From the NCBI GenBank assembly GCA_012729455.1, contig JAAYDC010000015.1, forward strand, positions 124,001-188,000: a DNA stretch of 64,000 nt, in the 5' to 3' direction. Made by a program: the position numbers and the translations under genes. This stretch comes from Chloroflexota bacterium (GTDB lineage Bacteria > Chloroflexota > Anaerolineae > UBA1429). The notes beneath the pieces were generated by a model that was not told the origin of the DNA, did no database searches, and was given only the letters and a program-made list of their open reading frames with translations. Position 1 is the first letter of the stretch; each line of letters begins with the position of its first letter. Shown here piece after piece: positions 30,828-38,031 of this stretch.

Positions 30828-31910
30828 CTAGTATTTCCAGACGTCGCGCTGGCGCATCTCGTCCAAAAAGGCGCGCGCCTGCTCCGCATCCATCGAACCA
30901 GAGACGCTGAACATGATATCCTTGCCGCCGATAGCCGAGACGATCTGCAGCGCCGCTTCGGGTGTGCAGAAAAACTGGCATAGCTTGCCGCCGTTGCGGA
31001 TGCGCTGGTACAGGTCGAGCCAATGCTCAGCGGTGGGCGAGCCATCGCCCGGCACCCACTGGATACCGCGCAGGCGCTCGATCGAGAGCAGACTGTCGAG
31101 GTGCGGGATCTGCCCCTGGCCGTCGAGGTGGTAAAAGCCGGCGGCGAGGTGGTCGCACAGCGCGACCAGGTCGGGCATCACAAAGCGGTCAAACATCTCG
31201 GGCGAGATCATGTAGGCAAAATCGCACTGCATCATATAGCAGCGCCCTGTCGACCAGATCGGGGTCCAGGGCACGCGCCCTCGGCAAGCTGGGTAGATGA
31301 TCGCATCCAGCTCGTCATAGTAGCGCTTCCACAACTCGGTGATCTGAAGTGCCAGACGCTCGACCGTCTCGGGATGGTCGTACAGGTCCGTGAGCAGCTG
31401 TTGGGTGGTGGTAAAGGACGCCAGGATATCGAGGTTGCCGCCCAGGTCGGTATGGCTGACCTGCACCATCTGACCAAAGGCCTGTGCACCCGCGCGGGTG
31501 ATCGCCAGAATACGCTGCCACCAGGGGTTATCCGGCTGGTAGGCAAACGAGAGCCCCTCGATGCTGGTATCCCCGGGCGGCTCGAACCAGACCGTCTCTT
31601 CGACCGAGTGCACCACCGCGCCCAAGAGGCCTGCCACCATGCCAGGGCCAAAGTTGATCCACCAGTGCGGAAAGTCGTCGCCGTAATAATAGCGATGCCT
31701 GAACGATTCAGCGGCGCGTTCCACGATCTCTTCGGCAGAGACATCGAACGGCACATTGCTCATAAAGCTGGGCAGCGGGTTTTCGAGGCGGGTTCCGTCC
31801 CAGCCGCCGATCTGCACAATCGGGCGCGGCAGCTCATGCGCCCACCAGGCGCTATAGTCGCGCTCGATGCGTTCCCAATCAGCCTCATCAAAGTGCAGCT
31901 GCAGCTCCAT
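30828..31910 (-). CDS. Uroporphyrinogen decarboxylase-like protein (no HxCG motif)
   Basis: A 360-residue protein of the UroD/methyltransferase superfamily, with a TIM-barrel-like layout. It lacks the HSCG zinc motif found in the other two such proteins in this window; the corresponding place reads AGFYHLDGQGQIPHLDSL. Haem synthesis is unlikely because no hem genes are nearby and UroD signature sequences are absent. The ATG at 31910 follows AAGGAG. It is convergent with the SDR gene, and a terminator separates it from the upstream beta-helix gene. Confidence 0.78.
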   Translation of the reverse strand: MELQLHFDEADWERIERDYSAWWAHELPRPIVQIGGWDGTRLENPLPSFMSNVPFDVSAEEIVERAAESFRHRYYYGDDFPHWWINFGPGMVAGLLGAVVHSVEETVWFEPPGDTSIEGLSFAYQPDNPWWQRILAITRAGAQAFGQMVQVSHTDLGGNLDILASFTTTQQLLTDLYDHPETVERLALQITELWKRYYDELDAIIYPACRGRVPWTPIWSTGRCYMMQCDFAYMISPEMFDRFVMPDLVALCDHLAAGFYHLDGQGQIPHLDSLLSIERLRGIQWVPGDGSPTAEHWLDLYQRIRNGGKLCQFFCTPEAALQIVSAIGGKDIMFSVSGSMDAEQARAFLDEMRQRDVWKY

Positions 31911-31934
31911 ACTCACTCCTTGAAGACACAAAAC

Positions 31935-31962
31935 AACGCCCCGAGTTGCCCCGGGGCGTTTT
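31935..31962 (-). terminator. Intrinsic terminator after the beta-helix gene
   Basis: Arms AACGCCCCG and CGGGGCGTT form a perfect 9-bp stem with an 8-base loop. Read leftward it is followed by GTTTTGTG; read rightward by TT. It lies 6 bases beyond the stop of the 694-residue gene. Confidence 0.75.
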
Positions 31963-31967
31963 GCCTG

Positions 31968-34052
31968 TTAGCAGCGAGAGCCTTTCGGGCGCGGTCCGAC
32001 ATCAGCGAGGTCAAACGGCACAAAGCCAACCTCCAGCGCCGGTGAATCTTCGGCAATGGTGAAATCGCCGTTGGCCGGATCGGCCAGCTTGGGGTCTGCC
32101 ATGATCGAGTGGCGGTCAAAACCCATGGCGTGCCAGGCGTCCATATCGTAGACAGTATGGTTGTAGGGGATCGCCTTTTCGTCGGTCTGGATGTCAGCCG
32201 TGATCGGCGCGGCACCTGAGACGTCCCAGAACAGGTTCAGGTCGCTCCAGTAGTCCTTTTTGTCGAGGATACCGGGATAACCGCCAATGATCACCGGCTG
32301 GCCGTTGGTCACCACGATATTACGCTCAAAGATGATCTGCTGATGACCCTCAACACGGCTGGTGCGCACCTGGCCTTCACGGCCAAAGGCCCAGATGTTG
32401 TTGCGTACCAGGTTACGCATGCCATAGTGCTGGTGGAAGGGCTGGCTGGAGGTATTGTAGCCGATATTGTTCTCGATCAGTAGATGCGAACTGCCCTCGT
32501 CGGGATAAATCGCCCACCCTCCATAGTTCCACTTTTCGATGTCGTGGATCAGGTTGCCGCGCAGCACCGTGCCGGGCGCCACCCCCAGCAGATAGATACC
32601 TCCCATATCGCTCAGCAAACGCTTGCCGAGGTCGTGAATATAGTTCTTTTCGATGGTGTTGTTGATCGAGACACTTTCAGCATAGCCCCACACCCATCCA
32701 ACCGAGATGCCGGTATAGTACAGGTCGTGGATGTGGTTGTGGCTGATCGTGTTGCCGGCACTGTGGCGCGAGAGCACCCCAACCGCAGCATGAAAGATAA
32801 TGCCGCCGTTGCCGATCTCGTTATCGGTGATGGTATTGTGGCCAGTACGCCGGCACAGCGCGCCCTTGGCATCCGAACCGTTGAGCTTGATGCCGCCGCC
32901 GCCCATGTCGGTAATGGTGTTGCCCACCAGGCGGATCCCCTGGCAGCCATCGGCCAGCTCGATGCCATACCAGCCGATGTGCTGAATGGTGCAGTCCTCG
33001 ATGGCGCAGTAGCGCGCGCCCTCCATCACGATCACACCTGGCACGATCATGGCCGCCTGTGCCGCGGATGCCAGGTTGGCTCGTCGCAGACCGGCCTGCT
33101 CGACGAAATAGTCGGGCTGGATCCACTCGGTGTGCTCAAAGGTGAGCCCCTCAAAGCGCAGGTATTCGACGAACTGGTTGGTATCCGGATCGCCCTTTAA
33201 AACCAGCAGCTGGTTGGCCAGACAGATATAAGCCTCGACGGAATCGATCGTCTCGCCGGGCTTGGGGATATAATAGAGCTTGCCATCGGAGCGATCAGCG
33301 TACCACTCGCCGGGCTCGAGGACTGCCTCGCGCACGTTCTCGATATAGTAGCGCGCCAAGCGGTCGGCCCAGTCGTCCTTTAAGCCAAAGGCGCTGCGGC
33401 GCGCGCTGACCACCTTGTTGGTAACGGGGTCAAACGATTCGACTGGCAGGCGCTCTTCAATCCAATAGTGCGGGGCGACGATGTCGATATCCTGCAGGTT
33501 GACCCAGGGCTTGAAGTCACCCTCGTTGAGGATAAAGCTGTGCGAAGGAGGGTAGCCGTTCCAGCCCTTATCCCAGCCCTCGTCGACGATCTCTTTTACC
33601 CAGTAAAAGTCGTTCTTGGGCAGCCTTGAGCGGCTTCGGCGCTCGCCATTCACAAACAGCTGTTTAGGGATATAGGCGCTGCCGTCGCGCTGAGGAAGAG
33701 GAGCTATCCAGGCGGCTTGGCCGTTGATCGTGCCAGGTTCCCAACCCGTGATAAGCACGCCTCCATCCAGAATCGGTGTTTCGCCGGGATAGGCGGCATA
33801 GGTGACCGGCATAGAGTCTTCCGGACCGAACTCGACAGGGCCAGTCATGGGGTAGCGCCCGCCGCGCAGCCAGACCGTGCAGGCACCACTCAACTTACCC
33901 TTGGCTTTTAGGGCGCTCAATGCACGCCGTGCCCCCGCGATGGTGCGGAATGGCCCATCTTTGCCGCCGGCGGCCACCTCTGCCAGCTTGCCCGTCCAGC
34001 GGTCATTGCCCTCGGGGGCGATGTAATAATCCTGCGGTTGAAACTTGGTCAT
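31968..34052 (-). CDS. Right-handed parallel beta-helix protein
   Basis: A 694-residue protein whose central part (about residues 330-600) repeats short beta-coils typical of the pectate-lyase-like fold, e.g. NTITDMGGGGIKLNGSD and NTISHNHIHDLYYTGIS. It begins with FYIAPEG-like YYIAPEGNDRWTG, usual for this group of polysaccharide-acting proteins. No signal peptide is seen, so it may be cytoplasmic or exported another way. The ATG at 34052 follows AGGAGG. The exact polysaccharide and catalytic residues are unknown. It lies between two UroD-like genes on the same strand. Confidence 0.82.
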   Translation of the reverse strand: MTKFQPQDYYIAPEGNDRWTGKLAEVAAGGKDGPFRTIAGARRALSALKAKGKLSGACTVWLRGGRYPMTGPVEFGPEDSMPVTYAAYPGETPILDGGVLITGWEPGTINGQAAWIAPLPQRDGSAYIPKQLFVNGERRSRSRLPKNDFYWVKEIVDEGWDKGWNGYPPSHSFILNEGDFKPWVNLQDIDIVAPHYWIEERLPVESFDPVTNKVVSARRSAFGLKDDWADRLARYYIENVREAVLEPGEWYADRSDGKLYYIPKPGETIDSVEAYICLANQLLVLKGDPDTNQFVEYLRFEGLTFEHTEWIQPDYFVEQAGLRRANLASAAQAAMIVPGVIVMEGARYCAIEDCTIQHIGWYGIELADGCQGIRLVGNTITDMGGGGIKLNGSDAKGALCRRTGHNTITDNEIGNGGIIFHAAVGVLSRHSAGNTISHNHIHDLYYTGISVGWVWGYAESVSINNTIEKNYIHDLGKRLLSDMGGIYLLGVAPGTVLRGNLIHDIEKWNYGGWAIYPDEGSSHLLIENNIGYNTSSQPFHQHYGMRNLVRNNIWAFGREGQVRTSRVEGHQQIIFERNIVVTNGQPVIIGGYPGILDKKDYWSDLNLFWDVSGAAPITADIQTDEKAIPYNHTVYDMDAWHAMGFDRHSIMADPKLADPANGDFTIAEDSPALEVGFVPFDLADVGPRPKGSRC

Positions 34053-34081
34053 GCCACGCCTCCTGTTGTTGGATTGGTTTA

Positions 34082-35254
34082 CTAATACCACATATGTTCG
34101 CGGTACACATCGAGCGCATACCGGTAGCTGTCGTAACTGGTGTTGTTTGAGATCGAGTGGTCAGTAGCAAACACCAGCCGTCCGCCGCGCGCTTTCATGC
34201 CGTCGATGTATTCTGCCACTTCTTTTTTGATGATGTCGCGATCGTTACTCTCGAGTACACGCGCATCCAGACCGCCCACAAAGGCGAGTTTGTCACCATA
34301 TTTCTCTGCAAACTCGAACGGATCGTTGTTGAGCGCCTTGCGTTCCATCGGGTTGATGGCATCGAAACCAACGTCGATGATCATCGGCATGGCTTCGGCT
34401 ACCGAGCCGCACGAATGCAGCACTACCGGCAGGTCATAGCTATGGAAAAAGGCATTCACCTCTGCGTAATAGGGGAAAATCACCTCACTGAGTACCTTGG
34501 GCGATGCAAACAACCCGTTTTTATAGCCCAGGTCTTCATACAGCCAGATGCCATCGGGTATGTCGATCTGCTCAAAGAGGTAGGTAAAGTAGCGCTTGAA
34601 CATATCGGTGTAAACGCGGTTATAGTCGTGGATCCAGCCAGGGTCATCCACCAGGCTGGTGTACATGGTCACATCGCCCATGCTCTGGCGCATCATCTCC
34701 CAGATAAACATGTGGCCAAAGTGGTTCCACACCCCTGCAGCACGCGTCTCGCGGAAGCCGGCGCGCTGGCCTCCCAGGCTGACGCGCTCCGGGTCAAAAT
34801 CGATCAGCTTGGGGCGGTATTGCTCTTCCCAGATAGCGCGCGAGGTCATCAGAAAGTCAATGTGCTCGGGCGTGCCGGATTTATGCTTCCAGTACTTTAA
34901 GGCTGCGCCGGCGCCGTTGCGGTGGATCGACCACTCGTCGGTTTCCTCGACTAACTCGTTATAGCCGCGTATGGGCATCCAGTCGAACCAGCCGCCGACG
35001 CCGACCATGTCGTAACCGAAATGCTGCCACACCGAGACCGGCTCCGGGTATTCGCCCGCTTTGGTAACCTCATACCAGCGTCCGTCCGTCGGATCCCAAA
35101 ATTGGTCGCCGACTTTTTTAGCCACCAGCTTGGTCGGGTAGCCCTGCTGAACCCATTCCATGATCGCATCCGCCCAAGGGCTGTCCATCAGAGCGACCCG
35201 CTCGGGAGAACGCTTGCGCAGCAGGTCATCCACCACTTCACGCGAGGTCTTCAT
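34082..35254 (-). CDS. Uroporphyrinogen decarboxylase-like (corrinoid methyltransferase type)
   Basis: A 390-residue UroD-superfamily protein. It carries VVLHSCGSVAEAMP, the His-x-Cys-Gly zinc motif of MtaA/CmuA-like methyltransferases, and FVGGLDARVLESND near the C-terminus, with SDHSISNNTSYDSY at the end. It therefore resembles methyltransferases more than true UroD. No corrinoid-binding protein is encoded in the window. The gene starts 21 bases from the zinc-ribbon/TPR gene and leads into the beta-helix gene, 29 bases away. Confidence 0.8.
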   Translation of the reverse strand: MKTSREVVDDLLRKRSPERVALMDSPWADAIMEWVQQGYPTKLVAKKVGDQFWDPTDGRWYEVTKAGEYPEPVSVWQHFGYDMVGVGGWFDWMPIRGYNELVEETDEWSIHRNGAGAALKYWKHKSGTPEHIDFLMTSRAIWEEQYRPKLIDFDPERVSLGGQRAGFRETRAAGVWNHFGHMFIWEMMRQSMGDVTMYTSLVDDPGWIHDYNRVYTDMFKRYFTYLFEQIDIPDGIWLYEDLGYKNGLFASPKVLSEVIFPYYAEVNAFFHSYDLPVVLHSCGSVAEAMPMIIDVGFDAINPMERKALNNDPFEFAEKYGDKLAFVGGLDARVLESNDRDIIKKEVAEYIDGMKARGGRLVFATDHSISNNTSYDSYRYALDVYREHMWY

Positions 35255-35275
35255 TTCACACTCCGCTTGGTTGGG

Positions 35276-36277
35276 TTATTCGTCGCCAGAGAGGGCACGG
35301 ATTAGCATCGTTAGCCCTACGGTGATCAGGATGCCCTTGCGGATTGCCGGCCAGATAGTGGTCTGCTGCGATACCGCCACACTGGCAGTACGGCGCACAG
35401 GCGCCGGATCGGACGCACTCACCGGGTTCACGAACGGAACCTCTGGCTCGGCAGCAGCTGGTTCCTGCCACAGGGGCGTTACCGGCTCCTGCATCGGTAG
35501 CTCTGGCTGTACAGGTACGTCAGGCGCGGGTTCTTCGGCCGGCACGGCTGCCTGCTCCTCGGCCTTGCGCTCGGTACGGGTAAGCCACGGCAGCGGGGCG
35601 CGCACGACCGGCGGGCGCTCTGGCGGCCGATCCACGATCAGCCGACTGCGCGAGGTCACCGTCAGCGGCGGTGCCTCAGGAGTCGGCTCCTGCGGAGCGG
35701 GCTCGGGCACTGGCTCGCTGAGCGTTGCAATTGGTTCGACGGTATCTGCCGACTGCGCCACTTGGTCGGCTTCCTCGTCCGCCATGGCCTGGGCGATAAA
35801 GGGCGGCAGTGCGTCAAACTCTGATGCAGTCACGGGCTCGGGCTCCTGGATAGCCGCGGGCGTGCTAGCAGTCGCGGTTGGTTCGATCGCCGGCGCGGCT
35901 GCGATGATCGCATCCGCTAGCGCGGCGATTTCGGGATCTGCCGGAGCATTGCGTACCGCCAAGCGCACCGATGCGCGCGCGCGCTCCCAGTTGCCATCAC
36001 GCGCAGCCAGCTTGGCGAGCTGCACATGGGCGGGCGCGAACTCGGGGTTGGCTTTGATCGAGGCCTCAAGCATCTCGATCGCCTCGTCACGGCGGCCTTC
36101 GCGGATCAGGCTGAGGGCCTGGTTATAGCGGATCACATCCAGATACTCGAGGTGCACCAGCGCCGCCAGATCCTCCTGGCAGCCAGGGCAAACGGTGCTC
36201 TCGCCCGAGACCCTGCCGTCGCAGTAAGGGCAGATCACCACGCGCGTATACTGGCTGGTGTTCTTTTGTTCGTCCAT
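35276..36277 (-). CDS. Zinc-ribbon, TPR and C-terminal membrane-anchor protein
   Basis: A 333-residue protein. It opens with a zinc ribbon (CPYCDG and CPGCQED, residues 16-35), then TPR-like helices (NQALSLIREGRRDEAIEMLE, residues 52-71, and the following repeat to 125), a long Pro/Glu/Ala-rich linker, and a C-terminal hydrophobic helix (ILITVGLTMLIRAL). It looks like a tail-anchored adaptor facing the cytoplasm. It starts six bases after the GrpE-like gene and may link that chaperone factor to the membrane. The family is not named. Confidence 0.78.
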   Translation of the reverse strand: MDEQKNTSQYTRVVICPYCDGRVSGESTVCPGCQEDLAALVHLEYLDVIRYNQALSLIREGRRDEAIEMLEASIKANPEFAPAHVQLAKLAARDGNWERARASVRLAVRNAPADPEIAALADAIIAAAPAIEPTATASTPAAIQEPEPVTASEFDALPPFIAQAMADEEADQVAQSADTVEPIATLSEPVPEPAPQEPTPEAPPLTVTSRSRLIVDRPPERPPVVRAPLPWLTRTERKAEEQAAVPAEEPAPDVPVQPELPMQEPVTPLWQEPAAAEPEVPFVNPVSASDPAPVRRTASVAVSQQTTIWPAIRKGILITVGLTMLIRALSGDE

Positions 36278-36283
36278 GGCTGG

Positions 36284-36775
36284 CTAGCCTTCCGAGCGCG
36301 ACGCGACGACCACCTGCGCTTTGCGCAGTAAACCGCCCTTCCAGGTGTAGGCGGGCTCGCTCTCGCGCAGCACCGTGTTCGGGATCACCGAAGTGGTCAC
36401 CTCGGTGCCGGTTATCTCACTGGTTTGGGCGTTGTAGGGCTGCCCTACCACCGAGATCTGCTTGACCTCTTGCTTGGCGAGGGCCTGTTGTATCTTGCGC
36501 CCCAGCGAGACCAGCGCGCGCACCATAGCCGCTTCCTGGGCGTTGGTGGCGATCCCCCAGCGCTGTACGATCTGGTTGAGCTCGTCCGAGATGCTCACCA
36601 GATCAACCATTACCTCGGCAAGGTCGCCCTGGGCGGCTGTATCGCGCTCAGCCAGATCCTGCTCGAGCTTGCTGACGCGGAACATCAACTCGCGGATCGT
36701 CTGCGCCGGATCGGCATCGACTGCCGAAGGAGGCACCGGCAGATAGTCCTCGTGTGTATCAAACGGGTCACTCAC
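36284..36775 (-). CDS. GrpE-like nucleotide exchange factor
   Basis: A 163-residue protein with a coiled-coil-prone N-terminal half and a GrpE-type C-terminal beta-wing: EVTTSVIPNTVLRESEPAYT followed by KGGLLRKAQVVVAS, which matches the GrpE head (the GY-L---R-A-V-V end). GrpE releases ADP from DnaK. It is shorter and more diverged than standard GrpE, and dnaK/dnaJ are not adjacent, so it may serve a special Hsp70. The start is a GTG at 36775 behind GGAGG, with a near-consensus promoter upstream. Confidence 0.75.
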   Translation of the reverse strand: MSDPFDTHEDYLPVPPSAVDADPAQTIRELMFRVSKLEQDLAERDTAAQGDLAEVMVDLVSISDELNQIVQRWGIATNAQEAAMVRALVSLGRKIQQALAKQEVKQISVVGQPYNAQTSEITGTEVTTSVIPNTVLRESEPAYTWKGGLLRKAQVVVASRSEG

Positions 36776-36807
36776 AGGACCTCCAGATGACTGTATCTAG
36801 TAGTGTC

Positions 36808-36836
36808 ATCATAAAACAGCACTATCTGTATGTCAA
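36808..36836 (-). promoter_or_regulatory. Near-consensus promoter for the GrpE-like operon
   Basis: On the minus strand TTGACA, 17 bases, TATGAT. It lies about 33 bases upstream of the GTG start. Confidence 0.7.
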
Positions 36837-36858
36837 GCGCGCGCGCAAGATGCGCGCA

Positions 36859-37908
36859 TCAGGCATCGGCGAACTCGTTGTTGACCGCCTGCACCAGCCC
36901 GCGCATATAGCCCACTGCCAATGCCTCGGCAGCATAGCGCCCGCCCACCATGCGCCACAGATGATCCGAGATGATCGCACCATCAAAGTTGACCTCACGC
37001 AGGGCACGCATCACCTCGTGCATGTCGCCATAGCCATCATCTAAAAACGTCTCGACAAAGCCCTCGGGCATCGGCTCTGTCACGTTGCGAAAGTGCACCT
37101 TGAAGAGCTTGTTCTGAGCACCAAAGTAGCGGATCGTATCCGCTACCGACTTGCCCATCGCCGGACCGCCCTCGAGCCAGCAGCCTACGCACAGGCAGAC
37201 GCCCACATTGGGGCTATCCGCTATTTCAATGGCGCGCCGGTAGCCCTCAAAGTTGCCAAATATGCAGCGCGGTACGCCCCCCAAGTCATACACTGGGGGA
37301 TCATCCGGATGGATGCCGATATAGACGCCGGCTTCCTCAGCCACTGGCACCACCTTGCGGATAAAATAGGCATAGTTATCCCACAGCTCTTCTTCGCTGT
37401 ATCGCCGTCCATGCGTCAGAGGGCCAGTAAAGGTCTGGCCAAGCCACCAGCCCTCCTTTGCCTGGTCGACCCGAAAAGCCCGCGCCATGGCGCCGCCGCG
37501 GATTGGCTCGTTACCCGTCGACCAGATGCCGTTGCCCATATGGGCATAGGTAGAATAATGGATGCCGGCCGCGCCCAGCATGCGGATATAGTTGAGGTAG
37601 AGCTCGATCTTGGCGTCGCGCCCTTCCAGGTTGAGGGTCACCTCTGGCATGTTGTGGCAGCGCGGGTTATCTGCCAAGCGATAGATCTGCATGCCCTGGT
37701 CGCGAAAGCGCTGGCTGACGGCTTTATAGTTTTCGAGGGTGTGGTCAGCCGGGTCGTCCAGGGCGATCATGGCCCATTCAAGCCCCAGCTGCCGAGCAAA
37801 GGTAAAGTTGTCGTCGGTGGGGTTGGCTGACATTTGCGTGCCGATCTGGATGCCAGACGTCTGCGAATAATATCCGGGCACCACGCGCATCGGGATTTTG
37901 CCGCTCAT
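36859..37908 (-). CDS. Mannonate dehydratase-like TIM-barrel protein
   Basis: A 349-residue protein of the UxuA (mannonate dehydratase) superfamily. It shows GIHPDDPPVYDLGGVPRCIF, a central Cys-rich turn GVCLCVGCWLEGG, KVHFRNVTEP (metal His) and a final ISDHLWRM. UxuA turns D-mannonate into 2-keto-3-deoxygluconate in uronate breakdown. Divergence leaves the substrate open. The ATG at 37908 follows GGAGGAG. The gene is divergent from the 816-residue protein. Confidence 0.85.
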   Translation of the reverse strand: MSGKIPMRVVPGYYSQTSGIQIGTQMSANPTDDNFTFARQLGLEWAMIALDDPADHTLENYKAVSQRFRDQGMQIYRLADNPRCHNMPEVTLNLEGRDAKIELYLNYIRMLGAAGIHYSTYAHMGNGIWSTGNEPIRGGAMARAFRVDQAKEGWWLGQTFTGPLTHGRRYSEEELWDNYAYFIRKVVPVAEEAGVYIGIHPDDPPVYDLGGVPRCIFGNFEGYRRAIEIADSPNVGVCLCVGCWLEGGPAMGKSVADTIRYFGAQNKLFKVHFRNVTEPMPEGFVETFLDDGYGDMHEVMRALREVNFDGAIISDHLWRMVGGRYAAEALAVGYMRGLVQAVNNEFADA

Positions 37909-37975
37909 ATGCTCCTCCGCAAGATAAGCTGGCATGATTCTACACGCCCGCGCGGTATTTGGCCAGCCTCAGCGC

Positions 37976-38004
37976 TTGACGGAGCGCGCGCCGGGCAATA
38001 AGAT
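37976..38004 (+). promoter_or_regulatory. Promoter for the 816-residue protein operon
   Basis: TTGACG (37976-37981), 17 bases, TAAGAT (37999-38004). The ATG follows at 38032 behind GGAGG. Confidence 0.6.
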
Positions 38005-38031
38005 CACATCATCACCCTGGAGGCAGCCGGC

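Noticed and set aside
30828-31910. hemE (true uroporphyrinogen decarboxylase)
   Set aside because: No UroD signature, no other haem genes, and the context is sugar metabolism.
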